A stretch of 64,000 bases of DNA from Sphingomonas carotinifaciens. Its GTDB lineage: Bacteria; Pseudomonadota; Alphaproteobacteria; Sphingomonadales; Sphingomonadaceae. Position numbers and translations under genes: made by a program. The notes beneath the pieces were generated by a model. That model was not told where the DNA came from, did not search any database, and was given only the letters and a program-made list of their open reading frames with translations. This document shows positions 7,973 through 16,258 of this stretch, one piece after another. Every line of letters starts with the position of its first letter. The stretch's first letter is position 1. The stretch is from positions 186,001 through 250,000 of the forward strand of contig NZ_WSUT01000005.1 in the NCBI RefSeq assembly GCF_009789535.1, written 5' to 3'.

Positions 7973-8728
7973 CTACCTGGCCAGCCGGCCGTCGGTGATC
8001 GCGTCGATGTCGAATGGGAACAGCACCTCGCGGTCGGGCGCCTTCACCGTATCGGCGATCTCGGCCGGCGCGACGCTTTTCAGCAGGTGGCGCATGATCG
8101 CCAGCCGCGCCGCCTTCTTGCTGTTCGCCCGCACGCAATACCAGGGGCTGAGCGGCGTATGCGTGCGGGTCAGCATGGTGTCGCGCGCCGCCGAATAGTC
8201 CGTCCATTTGTCCTGCGCCACCGCATCCATGTCGGACACCTTCAGCATCTTGAGCGGATCGGTACGCCGCGCCTCCAGCCGATCGGCCTGTTCGTCCTTG
8301 TCGATGTCCAGCCACAGCTTGACCAGCTTGATGCCGCTTTCCACCAGCATCCGCTCGAAATCGGGCGCATCGCGCAGGAACGCCTCCTGCTCGGCGGCGG
8401 TGGAAAAGCCCATCACCACCTCCACCCCCGCCCGGTTGTACCAGGACCGGTTGAAGATCACGAACTCGCCCGCGGCCGGCAGATGCGTGGCATAACGCTG
8501 GAAATACCACTGCGTCCGCTCCCGGTCGGACGACTTGGGCAGCGCCACGACCCGCGTCGAACGGACCGACAGATGCTCGGTGATCCGCTTGATCGCGCCG
8601 TCCTTGCCCGCGCCGTCGCGCCCTTCCAGTACCAGCACGACCCGCTCGCCCGACTGCGTCATCGCGGCCTGCGTGCGGACAAGCGCCAGTTGCAGCGCGG
8701 CGAGATCGCGGTCGTAATGTTTTCCCAT
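7973..8728 (-). CDS. ppk2: polyphosphate kinase 2 family protein
   Basis: A 251-aa single-domain PPK2 enzyme, which moves phosphate between polyphosphate and nucleotides (normally making GTP/ATP from NDP and polyP). The Walker A loop is GRDGAGKDG (36-44); the PPK2 Walker B region IFNRSWYNRAG is at 91-101; Lys/Arg-rich lid residues lie near 60-75. Length and motifs fit the one-domain class; whether it prefers ADP, GDP or NMP cannot be read from the sequence. The ATG at 8728 is the first in the family-like N-terminus (MGKHYDRDL). It diverges from rsmE with 57 bases between. Confidence 0.93.
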   Translation of the reverse strand: MGKHYDRDLAALQLALVRTQAAMTQSGERVVLVLEGRDGAGKDGAIKRITEHLSVRSTRVVALPKSSDRERTQWYFQRYATHLPAAGEFVIFNRSWYNRAGVEVVMGFSTAAEQEAFLRDAPDFERMLVESGIKLVKLWLDIDKDEQADRLEARRTDPLKMLKVSDMDAVAQDKWTDYSAARDTMLTRTHTPLSPWYCVRANSKKAARLAIMRHLLKSVAPAEIADTVKAPDREVLFPFDIDAITDGRLAR

Positions 8729-8785
8729 AGCTGGGCAGAACGCGCAGGCTTCGAAAAGGTGCGTCGGCCGTGTAAAGGCACCGCC

Positions 8786-9529
8786 ATGCCCGCCACCCCC
8801 GCCTGGCCGCCGCAATCGACGCCGCGCCTGTTCATCGACCAGCCGCTCGCCCCCGGCACCGTCCGCATCGACGGCCCCGCCGCCCATTACCTCCTGTCCG
8901 TGATGCGCACCCGAGTCGGCGATCCGGTCAAGCTGTTCGACGATCGCACGGGCGAATGGCTGGGCATCGCCGCCGTGACGGGCAAGCGCGACCTGACGCT
9001 GGACGTGACCGAGCTGCTTCGTCCGCGCGAACCCGTGCCCGATCTCTGGCTGTGCGCCGCACCGCTCAAGAAGAACAGGGTCGACTGGATGGCGGAAAAG
9101 GCGTGCGAACTGGGCGTCGCCCGCCTGACCCCCGTCGTCACCCGCCGCACCGTGGTGGACAAGCCCAATACCGAGCGGCTGCGCGCCCATATGATCGAGG
9201 CGGCCGAGCAATGCGCCCGCACCGCGCTGCCCGAACTGGTCGAGCCGGTGAAACTGCCCGCCCTGCTGCGCGACTGGCCGCAGGAGCGCACCCTGTTCTT
9301 CGCGGACGAGACCGGCGGCACCCCCGCGGCCGCCGCCTTTGCCGCGCACCCCGGCCCCGCGGCCGTCCTGATCGGCCCCGAAGGCGGCTTCGACGCCGAT
9401 GAGCGCGACGCGATTCGCGCCCTGCCCCAGGCCGTCGGCATCGGTCTTGGCCCCCGCATCCTGCGCGCCGACACCGCTGCCGCCGCCGCTGTTGCCTTGT
9501 GGATGGGGGTATCGGGCGATTGGGCTTGA
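8786..9529 (+). CDS. rsmE: 16S rRNA (uracil-1498-N3)-methyltransferase RsmE
   Basis: A 247-aa SPOUT methyltransferase that methylates N3 of U1498 in 16S rRNA using SAM. An N-terminal PUA-like domain (about 12-80) precedes the knotted catalytic domain, whose cofactor loops are LIGPEGGF (195-202) and LGPRILRADT (221-230). The ATG at 8786 gives the normal family length; the frame stays open some 230 codons upstream, but that part is antisense to ppk2. gshA follows 45 bases later in the same direction, a conserved neighbour pair in sphingomonads. Confidence 0.95.
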   Translation: MPATPAWPPQSTPRLFIDQPLAPGTVRIDGPAAHYLLSVMRTRVGDPVKLFDDRTGEWLGIAAVTGKRDLTLDVTELLRPREPVPDLWLCAAPLKKNRVDWMAEKACELGVARLTPVVTRRTVVDKPNTERLRAHMIEAAEQCARTALPELVEPVKLPALLRDWPQERTLFFADETGGTPAAAAFAAHPGPAAVLIGPEGGFDADERDAIRALPQAVGIGLGPRILRADTAAAAAVALWMGVSGDWA

Positions 9530-9574
9530 TTCACCCTATGGCGCAGCCCCTTCCCCACGCGTAAGGGCCCGTCC

Positions 9575-10948
9575 ATGACGACCAAATCCGCCTCGGCCAG
9601 CAAGAGCGATCCCATCGAATCGCGCGATCAGCTCATTCAGAGCTTCGCCCGTGGCGAGAAGCCGCGCGACCGCTGGCGGATCGGCACCGAGCATGAGAAA
9701 TTCGTCTATGCGCTCGGCGACCACCATGCCCCGTCCTATGACGAACCATCGGGCATCCGCGCCCTGCTCGGCGAGCTGACCCAATATGGCTGGCAGCCGG
9801 TCGAGGAAGGCGGCAAGGTCATCGCCCTCGCCGGCAGCGACGGCACGGTCAGCCTGGAGCCCGCGGGCCAGTTCGAGCTGTCGGGCGCCCCGCTCGACAA
9901 TCTGCACCAGACCTGTGCGGAAACCGGCCGCCATCTCGCTCAGGTCAAGGCCGCGGGCGAGACGCTGGGGATCGGTTTCCTGGGCCTCGGCATGTGGCCG
10001 GACAAGACCCGCGCCGAATTGCCGATCATGCCCAAGGGTCGCTACGACATCATGCGCCGCCACATGCCGCGCGTCGGCAGCCTCGGCCTCGACATGATGC
10101 TGCGCACCTGCACGATCCAGGTGAATCTCGACTATGCGTCCGAGGCCGACATGGCCAAGAAGTTCCGCGTCGGCCTGGCCCTGCAACCGCTCGCCACTGC
10201 GTTGTTCGCCAACTCGCCTTTTACCGAGGGCAAGCCCAACGGCCTGCTGTCCTATCGGAGCCATATCTGGTCGGATACCGATCCCGCGCGCACCGGCATG
10301 CTGCCCTTCGTGTTCGAGGACGGCTTCGGCTATGAACGCTACGCCGACTATATGCTCGATGTGCCGATGTACTTCGTCTACCGCGACGGCCGGTATATCG
10401 ACGCGGCGGGCCTGTCGTTCCGCGATTTCCTGAAGGGCGAACTCTCCGTCCTGCCCGGCGAGAAGCCGACGCTGGACGACTGGAACGACCATCTCTCCAC
10501 CGCCTTCCCCGAAGTGCGGCTCAAAACCTTTCTGGAGATGCGGGGCGCCGATGGCGGCCCGTGGAACCGCATCTGCGCGTTGCCGGCGCTCTGGGTCGGG
10601 CTGCTCTACGACGATGCCGCGCTGGATGCGGCATGGGACATGGTCAAGCACTGGACGCTGGACGAACGCCAGGCGCTGCGCGACGCGGTTCCTGCCCAGG
10701 CGCTTGACGCACCCATCCCCGGCGGCGGACGCCTGCGCGATATCGCCGCGCCGGTGCTCGACATCGCCCATGCCGGCCTTGCCGCCCGCGCCCGCTTCAA
10801 CGGCGCCGGCGACAACGAAACCGGCTTCCTCGATCCGCTGCGCGAAATCGTCCGCACCGGCAAGGTCCCCGCCCAGACGCTACTCGACCGCTACAACGGC
10901 GCATGGAACGGCGACCTGTCGAGGGTCTACGAAGAAGAAAGCTTCTGA
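9575..10948 (+). CDS. gshA: glutamate-cysteine ligase (plant/alphaproteobacterial type)
   Basis: A 457-aa cytoplasmic ligase forming gamma-glutamylcysteine from Glu, Cys and ATP, the first step of glutathione synthesis. The family start motif RIGTEHEKFVY lies at 36-45. Further conserved blocks are SLEPAGQFELSGAP (near 93), the MPKGRYDIMRRHMP stretch (near 152) and TCTIQVNLDY (near 175). This is the class-3 (plant-like) GCL, unrelated in length and sequence to E. coli GshA. A double-hairpin repeat directly downstream probably ends the transcript. Confidence 0.96.
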   Translation: MTTKSASASKSDPIESRDQLIQSFARGEKPRDRWRIGTEHEKFVYALGDHHAPSYDEPSGIRALLGELTQYGWQPVEEGGKVIALAGSDGTVSLEPAGQFELSGAPLDNLHQTCAETGRHLAQVKAAGETLGIGFLGLGMWPDKTRAELPIMPKGRYDIMRRHMPRVGSLGLDMMLRTCTIQVNLDYASEADMAKKFRVGLALQPLATALFANSPFTEGKPNGLLSYRSHIWSDTDPARTGMLPFVFEDGFGYERYADYMLDVPMYFVYRDGRYIDAAGLSFRDFLKGELSVLPGEKPTLDDWNDHLSTAFPEVRLKTFLEMRGADGGPWNRICALPALWVGLLYDDAALDAAWDMVKHWTLDERQALRDAVPAQALDAPIPGGGRLRDIAAPVLDIAHAGLAARARFNGAGDNETGFLDPLREIVRTGKVPAQTLLDRYNGAWNGDLSRVYEEESF

Positions 10949-10954
10949 CTTCTA

Positions 10955-11017
10955 CCCTCTCCCCCTCTTGGGGAGAGGGAGGGGCCCGCTGCCGTAAGGC
11001 AGTGGGAGGGTGAGGGG
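10955..11017. repeat. intergenic palindromic repeat, copy C (likely bidirectional terminator)
   Basis: A 10-bp perfect stem CCCTCTCCCC/GGGGAGAGGG (10955-10964 and 10970-10979) is followed by GGGGCCCG, a second hairpin CTGCC-GTAA-GGCAG (10989-11002) and the tail TGGGAGGGTGAGGGG. The second hairpin and tail match copy B at 26646-26765; the frame matches copy A. It lies between the convergent ends of gshA and the ICMT-like gene, where it could stop transcription from both sides. Confidence 0.75.
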
Positions 11018-11049
11018 TCGTCACGGGGCGTGGCCCCTCGGCTCGCTGC

Positions 11050-12390
11050 TCACCCTTTCCGAAGAACCCACCCAAAAAACCGCGGCACCGTCCCATACCG
11101 CGCCATCCACGCGCTATACGCCACATAGTCCGGATCGGCGCCCAGATGCCGCTCCTCGGTCCTGGCCCGCCAGTAATAGACCCCGCTGACCACCCCCAGC
11201 AGGATCGTCGCCCGCCCCGCATCCACGACGCTGCCCGTCGACAGGACCGGGATGGTCGAGATCCACCAGAACAGGTTCTTCGACAGATAGGCCGGATGCC
11301 GGGAGAAGGCGTAAGGCCCATGGGTCAGGATGCCGCGGTGGGTCAGGTTCGAAAAGCGCACGCCGAACGCCACCGTCGCCCAGGCATAGATGGCGGTCAG
11401 CGCGACCAGCACCGCGCCGATCACGCTCAGGATCACCGGATGCCCGGCGAACCAGTGGCTCCACTCGGCGGTGCCCGGCCGGTAATCCAGCGGACCGCCA
11501 TCCGACATCAGGATGAACGGCGGGTAGCAGATCAGCGCCGCCGTCCACCCGGCCGCATAGGGCGTCGCGGAACGGATATGCGCATCCAGGGGCCGCATGG
11601 TCAGCACATAGCCGACGGTCGCAAACGCCACGTCGATCAGGAACATCAGCGTGATCAGCCAGTTGGCCAGCGCCACCGGGTCGTGCAGCACGGTGGCCGT
11701 GTCCCCGCGCACGAACTCGCCGAACCCCGGCGGCACGACGGCCACCATGAACGCCAGAAAGAACGCCTTCACGCCCCAGGCGCGCAAATGGCCGTAAATG
11801 GCATCGCGATCGACCCCGCTTTGCCCGGTCAGCCACGCCCCCAGGTGCCACGCCCCGTCGCGCGGCGCGACCAGATAGCGGTCGATCCACAGCACATAGG
11901 CGATCGATGCGACGAGCAGCACCGGGGCGGCGTGGGTGAAGCACCACATGGCAAAGGCGAAATGCCCCTGCCAATAGAATCGCCCGGTGGCATAGATGAT
12001 CGCGATCCCGCCCCAGGTCGCCCACAGACCGGCCAGCTTGGTCAGGCTGATGTCCAGCGTGTCGCGCCAGGCTTTGCGCATCCCCCAGTCGAGGCCGGTC
12101 GATGGCCGCCGGTGCACCTTGTCCACGATCAGCAGCCACAACACCATCGGCACGCCGCACGCCACCAGATTGACCAGCGCCGCATAAGGCCCGTCCAGGT
12201 GCAGCGCGCGTGCCGTCGCGATCCACGCCACCGCCCCGGCCAGACCGGCGAGGCCGACACCATGGCTCACCGCCGATGCGGGCCTTTTTGCGCAAGGCTG
12301 GAGCGTGGGATCGTGCAGCATGGCACCCGGCATAACCGGCATTTGGTAAGCATCGCGTGAAGCCGCGTCACGCCGCGAGGCATCGGTCAT
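11050..12390 (-). CDS. multi-span membrane protein with ICMT/PEMT-like methyltransferase end
   Basis: A 446-aa polytopic membrane protein with roughly ten hydrophobic segments from residue 45 on. The last 110 residues carry the isoprenylcysteine/phospholipid methyltransferase signature: GPYAFSRHPAYLSKN, then EERHL and DPDYVAY, which bind SAM in that superfamily. The first 300 residues are an extra membrane region that ordinary ICMT-like proteins (about 150-220 aa) lack. The substrate is unknown; a lipid or small hydrophobic thiol/amine is likely for the superfamily. It stands alone on the minus strand, with the tRNA genes upstream. Confidence 0.75.
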   Translation of the reverse strand: MTDASRRDAASRDAYQMPVMPGAMLHDPTLQPCAKRPASAVSHGVGLAGLAGAVAWIATARALHLDGPYAALVNLVACGVPMVLWLLIVDKVHRRPSTGLDWGMRKAWRDTLDISLTKLAGLWATWGGIAIIYATGRFYWQGHFAFAMWCFTHAAPVLLVASIAYVLWIDRYLVAPRDGAWHLGAWLTGQSGVDRDAIYGHLRAWGVKAFFLAFMVAVVPPGFGEFVRGDTATVLHDPVALANWLITLMFLIDVAFATVGYVLTMRPLDAHIRSATPYAAGWTAALICYPPFILMSDGGPLDYRPGTAEWSHWFAGHPVILSVIGAVLVALTAIYAWATVAFGVRFSNLTHRGILTHGPYAFSRHPAYLSKNLFWWISTIPVLSTGSVVDAGRATILLGVVSGVYYWRARTEERHLGADPDYVAYSAWMARYGTVPRFFGWVLRKG

Positions 12391-12404
12391 CGATGGGGGG
12401 AAGT

Positions 12405-12478
12405 TGGAGCGGGTAACGGGAATCGAACCCGTGTATTCAGCTTGGAAGGCTGCTGCACTACCATTGTGCTATACCCGC
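12405..12478 (-). tRNA. tRNA-Gly(TCC)
   Basis: A 74-base minus-strand gene with encoded CCA at the 3' end (12405-12407). The acceptor GCGGGTA pairs with TACCCGC, the T arm ACGGG-TTCGATT-CCCGT is standard, and the anticodon loop CTTCCAA gives anticodon TCC. It decodes GGA/GGG glycine codons. Confidence 0.97.
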
Positions 12479-12519
12479 CCGCATTCGACGCCGACACACG
12501 CATAGCCCATCGGCGATAA

Positions 12520-12605
12520 TGGTGGAAGGGACTGGATTCGAACCAGTGTACGCTCACGCGGGCAGATTTACAGTCTGCTGCCTTTAACCACTCGGCCACC
12601 CTTCC
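12520..12605 (-). tRNA. tRNA-Tyr(GTA)
   Basis: An 86-base class II tRNA gene with encoded CCA (12520-12522). The acceptor GGAAGGG pairs with CCCTTCC, the anticodon stem CAGA/TCTG encloses CTGTAAA (anticodon GTA), and the long variable arm CCCGCGTGAGCG is typical of bacterial tRNA-Tyr. It lies 41 bases from tRNA-Gly in the same direction and is probably co-transcribed with it. Confidence 0.97.
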
Positions 12606-12763
12606 GGGGTGTCGCTCCCGAAGAGCGAGGGCGCCCAATGCCGATTCGATGCCGCCCTGTCAACGGGGTTTGGGTGACGGGGTTTGGGTCGGGGGTCTGG
12701 ACGCTTGCGCACGGTGCGGCAGATGCTTAGCGTCCGGCGCAACAATCTTTCAGGGGGATCTTC

Positions 12764-14368
12764 ATGAAGCGCCTGTTGCTCGTCACCGCCGCCGCGGTGG
12801 CGGCCTTCTCGCCCGCCGTCGCGCAGGATCGCGGTTCGGTGAACCGCATCATCGACGAAGGCACGAATCACAGCCAGGTCATGGTCACCGCGCAGCATCT
12901 GACCGACGTGATCGGCCCGCGCATGACCAACAGCCCCGCAATGCGCCGCGCCGAGGACTGGACCGCGGGCAAGTTCCGCGAATGGGGCCTGAAGAACGTC
13001 CACAAGGAGGGCTTCGAATTCGGCCGCGGCTGGTCGATCGAGCGCGCCAGCGTACGCATGGTCACCCCCCGCCCGCTCGCCCTCACCGCCATCCCGATCG
13101 CCTGGACCCCCGCCACGAACGGCGCCGTCACCGCCCCCGTCATCGTCGCGCCGATGAAGCGCGAGCGTGATTTCGACCAGTGGCGCGGCAAGCTGAACGG
13201 CAAGATCGTCATGGTGACGCTGCCCGGCACCGGCGACGAGCCCGGCAATCCGCCCTTCCGCCGCCTGTCGGGCGAGGATCTCGGCAAGCTCGACGTGTTC
13301 GTGCAACCGACCAACGACCCCGAAACCGCCGACCGCCGCCTGAAGCGCCTCGACTTCGCCAAGAAGCTCGACGCCTTTCTGAAGGCGGAGGGTGCGGTCG
13401 CCTATGTCACCCAGTCCTATCGCGACGGCAAGCTGCTCCACGGCGAGGGCTATCTGTTCGGCCGCGGTGAAACGCCGCAGGTGCCCGGCGTCGAACTCGC
13501 CGCCGAGGATTATCGCCGCCTCGCCCGCCTCGCCAAGTCGGGCACCGCCCCGACGATCGAGGTGCTGAGCGACGTCCGCTACGACGACACGGACATCAAC
13601 GCGTACAACATCATCGCCGAAATCCCCGGCACCGATCCCAAGGCTGGCTATGTCATGGCCGGCGCGCATCTCGACAGCTGGGTGGCGGGCGACGGCGCCG
13701 CCGACAACGCCGCGGGCTCGGCGATGATCATGGAGGCCGCCCGCATCCTCGCCGCCACCGGCCAGCGCCCCCGCCGCACGATCCGCTTCGCGCTCTGGTC
13801 GGGCGAGGAACAGGGCATTCTCGGCTCGATGGCCTATGTCGAGAAGCATCTGGCGACCCGCGGCCGCCCCGATGACGCGCCGCAGACCGGGCTGCGCCGC
13901 TATTATGGCTGGACGCAGCGCTGGCCGGTGACGCCCCTGCCCGGCTACGGCGACCTTGCCGCCTATTTCAACATCGACAACGGCTCGGGCAAGCTGCGCG
14001 GCCTGTATGCGGAGAACAACCCGGCGGCGGTGCCGACCTTGCGCGAATGGCTCGCGCCCTATGCCGGCATGGGCGCCGGTACGGTGGCGCTGCGCCCGAC
14101 CGGCGGCACCGACCATGTCTTCATGCAGGCGATCGGTGTGCAGGGCTTTCAGTTCATCCAGGACCCGCTGGATTATGGCAGCCGCATCCATCACAGTTCG
14201 GCAGACACCTTCGACCATCTGAAGGCGGAGGATATGCGCCAGGCCTCGATCGTTCTCGCCGGTGTCTTGCTTGGTGCCGCAAATGCGGACAAGGCGCTGC
14301 CGCGACCGCCGCTGCCGACGCAGCCGGTGGTGACCGATCCCTTTGCTTATACGGACGATGACGACTGA
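12764..14368 (+). CDS. secreted M28 family zinc aminopeptidase
   Basis: A 534-aa precursor with a Sec signal peptide (residues 1-20, ending AVA-QD) and an M28 zinc peptidase fold close to carboxypeptidase Q-like enzymes. The two-zinc site is complete: His302 (AGAHLDSW), Asp314 (GAADN), catalytic Glu348 and Glu349 (SGEEQG), Asp405 and His476/477 (IHHSS). A PA-like insert (about 115-240) precedes the catalytic domain. It should trim peptides in the periplasm or outside the cell. The stop overlaps the rlmB start (TGATG), so the two are translationally coupled, though they look functionally unrelated. Confidence 0.9.
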   Translation: MKRLLLVTAAAVAAFSPAVAQDRGSVNRIIDEGTNHSQVMVTAQHLTDVIGPRMTNSPAMRRAEDWTAGKFREWGLKNVHKEGFEFGRGWSIERASVRMVTPRPLALTAIPIAWTPATNGAVTAPVIVAPMKRERDFDQWRGKLNGKIVMVTLPGTGDEPGNPPFRRLSGEDLGKLDVFVQPTNDPETADRRLKRLDFAKKLDAFLKAEGAVAYVTQSYRDGKLLHGEGYLFGRGETPQVPGVELAAEDYRRLARLAKSGTAPTIEVLSDVRYDDTDINAYNIIAEIPGTDPKAGYVMAGAHLDSWVAGDGAADNAAGSAMIMEAARILAATGQRPRRTIRFALWSGEEQGILGSMAYVEKHLATRGRPDDAPQTGLRRYYGWTQRWPVTPLPGYGDLAAYFNIDNGSGKLRGLYAENNPAAVPTLREWLAPYAGMGAGTVALRPTGGTDHVFMQAIGVQGFQFIQDPLDYGSRIHHSSADTFDHLKAEDMRQASIVLAGVLLGAANADKALPRPPLPTQPVVTDPFAYTDDDD

Positions 14369-15129
14369 TGGCACGACAGACCGGACGCCGGGGGCACCGC
14401 CCCAGCACGGGTATCGCGAACCGCCCCCGCTTCTGGGGGCGCCACGCGGTCACCGCCGCGCTTGCCAACCCGGCGCGCACCGTGCGCAAGATCTGGGGCA
14501 CGCACGAGGCGCTGCGCCAGCTGGATGCCGAGATCGATCCGAGCATCCCGGTGACCTTCGCCGACGCCGCCGATCTCGGCCGCCTCGTGCCCGGCGATGC
14601 GCCGCACCAGGGGCTGGTGATCGACGTCGATCCGCTGGAGGACATCTGGCTGGGCGACCTCTTGCAACAGGGTGAGGGCGACCAGCGCCCGCTCATCATC
14701 CTCGACCAGGTGACCGACCCGCACAATGTCGGCGCGATCCTGCGCTCGGCCGCGGCGTTCGACGCGCTCGGCATCGTCACGCAGGACCGCCACTCGCCCC
14801 CCGAATCGGGCACGGTGGCGCGCGCCGCCTCGGGCGCCCTGGAAACGGTGCCCTGGGTGCGCGTCGTGAACCTCGCGCGCGCGCTGGAAGAGATAGCGGA
14901 GGCCGGCTTCTGGCGCATCGGCCTGACCGGCCATGCCGAGCAGACGCTCGCCCAGACCATGGGCACGCAGCGCATCGCGATCGTGCTCGGCGCCGAGGGC
15001 GAAGGCATGCGCGCCAATACCGAGACGCACTGCGACGAACTCGCCAAGCTGCCGATCAGCGACCGGGTCGAAAGCCTGAACGTCTCCAACGCCGCCGCCA
15101 TCGCGCTCTACGCCGTAGCGGCGCGGTGA
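14368..15129 (+). CDS. rlmB: 23S rRNA (guanosine-2251-2'-O)-methyltransferase RlmB/TrmH family
   Basis: A 253-aa SpoU-type SPOUT methyltransferase. The three family motifs are present: DQVTDPHNVGAILRSAAAF (motif 1, near 112), VLGAEGEGMR (motif 2, near 210) and ISDRVESLNVSNAAAIALY (motif 3, near 230). A basic N-terminus and an L30-like substrate-binding domain precede them. Length and motif set fit RlmB, which 2'-O-methylates G2251 in 23S rRNA; another TrmH-type target is possible. A perfect 10-bp hairpin follows the stop. Confidence 0.9.
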   Translation: MARQTGRRGHRPSTGIANRPRFWGRHAVTAALANPARTVRKIWGTHEALRQLDAEIDPSIPVTFADAADLGRLVPGDAPHQGLVIDVDPLEDIWLGDLLQQGEGDQRPLIILDQVTDPHNVGAILRSAAAFDALGIVTQDRHSPPESGTVARAASGALETVPWVRVVNLARALEEIAEAGFWRIGLTGHAEQTLAQTMGTQRIAIVLGAEGEGMRANTETHCDELAKLPISDRVESLNVSNAAAIALYAVAAR

Positions 15130-15135
15130 ACGAAA

Positions 15136-15159
15136 CCCTCTCCCCGGAGGGGGAGAGGG
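15136..15159. terminator. bidirectional hairpin between rlmB and ferredoxin gene (repeat copy D)
   Basis: CCCTCTCCCC (15136-15145) pairs perfectly with GGGGAGAGGG (15150-15159) across a GGAG loop, in the 40-base gap between two convergent genes. There is no U-tract on either side. The stem sequence is identical to that of copy C, so it looks like the first half of the same repeat family, used here as a terminator. Confidence 0.65.
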
Positions 15160-15169
15160 CAAAGACGAA

Positions 15170-15487
15170 TCAATCCTCCGCCGCGATCCGCACCCGCATC
15201 CCGTCGAACGCCGGCCCGAACGGCAACTGGCACGACAGCCGCGAAAACGCGTCGCGATCGCTGGTCGAATCCAGCAGGTCGTCCTCATCCGGCCCGATCG
15301 GCGGCAGCTTGTCGGCAAAGGCCGGGTCGACATGCACATGGCACGTCGCGCACGAACAGCATCCGCCGCACAGCGCCAGGATCTCGTCGATCCCGCCGTC
15401 GCGGATCACTTCCATCACCGAAAAACCGGCCTGCCCTTCGATCTCGCGTTCTTCCCCCTCGCGCGTGACGACGATAAGCTTGGCCAT
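15170..15487 (-). CDS. [2Fe-2S] ferredoxin, adrenodoxin type
   Basis: A 105-aa electron carrier. The cluster ligands follow the adrenodoxin/putidaredoxin pattern: Cys40-x5-Cys46-x2-Cys49 and Cys86. Two further cysteines (43, 44) sit inside the loop, which is uncommon. The ATG at 15487 is chosen over that at 15493 because AAGGAG lies 7 bases before it and only 1 base before the other. Likely partners are cytochrome P450 or Rieske oxygenases or Fe-S biogenesis; none is adjacent. It is convergent with rlmB. Confidence 0.93.
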   Translation of the reverse strand: MAKLIVVTREGEEREIEGQAGFSVMEVIRDGGIDEILALCGGCCSCATCHVHVDPAFADKLPPIGPDEDDLLDSTSDRDAFSRLSCQLPFGPAFDGMRVRIAAED

Positions 15488-15547
15488 GATCATGCTCCTT
15501 GCGATTTCGCGCCGCTCTGCCGGTCCCGCCTGTCCGGATCAAGCATC

Positions 15548-16177
15548 ATGGGGCTGAGCGCCGAGCAGATCCGCGACAGCATGGATGCGCTCGCCGCGAT
15601 CGAACCGGCGATCGCCGCCGCGCTGCAACGGGTCGGCTACCCCGAACCCCGTATCCGCGAACGCGGCTACGGCACCTTGCTGCGCACCATCATCGGCCAG
15701 CAGGTCTCCGTCGCCTCCGCCAATGCGGTCTGGCTGAAACTCTCCACCGTCCTCGGCAACCCGGAGGACCCGGCCATCCTCGCCGCCGCCAGCGACGAGC
15801 AACTCCGCGCCGCCGGCCTGTCGCGCCAAAAGGCCAGCTATGCCCGCAGCCTTGCCGAGGAGGTGACCAGCGGCCGGCTCGACCTGGCCGACCTGCCCGC
15901 CGACGACGAGGAAGCGATCGCGCAGCTCGTCCGCGTGAAAGGCATCGGCCGCTGGTCGGCAGAGGTCTACCTGTTGTTCGCAGAGGGCCGCACCGACATC
16001 TGGCCGGCGGGCGACCTGGCGGTACAGGTCGAGATCGGCCGCATCCTCGGCCATGACGTGCGCCCGTCCGAAAAACTCACCCGCGCCCTTGCCGAAAACT
16101 GGCGCCCCCATCGCGGCGCACTGGCGATCTTCACCTGGCATCATTACGGCGCCGGGCCCGATGCCGCCCCGGTCTGA
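15548..16177 (+). CDS. DNA-3-methyladenine glycosylase II (AlkA-like)
   Basis: A 209-aa HhH-GPD DNA glycosylase that removes alkylated purines to start base excision repair. The substrate helix LLRTIIGQQVSVASA begins at 44; the helix-hairpin-helix VKGIGRWSAEVYLL spans 130-143 and the catalytic Asp is 156 in IWPAGDLAV. It lacks the N-terminal TBP-like domain of E. coli AlkA, like the short alphaproteobacterial and yeast Mag1 types. There is no Fe-S cysteine loop. The ATG at 15548 is used; the frame is open further upstream, but that part overlaps the ferredoxin gene on the other strand. Confidence 0.92.
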   Translation: MGLSAEQIRDSMDALAAIEPAIAAALQRVGYPEPRIRERGYGTLLRTIIGQQVSVASANAVWLKLSTVLGNPEDPAILAAASDEQLRAAGLSRQKASYARSLAEEVTSGRLDLADLPADDEEAIAQLVRVKGIGRWSAEVYLLFAEGRTDIWPAGDLAVQVEIGRILGHDVRPSEKLTRALAENWRPHRGALAIFTWHHYGAGPDAAPV

Positions 16178-16258
16178 TCCGGCAAAAGGATTATCTGCAC
16201 CCTCACGAAACGGTTGCACCCTTGTTACGTTCAGGCTTCTCCGTCACACCGGGAAGAC

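Noticed and set aside
16197..16221. Repeated TGCACCCT upstream of the Nramp gene as an Mur or MntR box
   Set aside because: The two octamers are direct, not inverted, and do not match a manganese or iron box I know; kept only as a remark in the gene entry.
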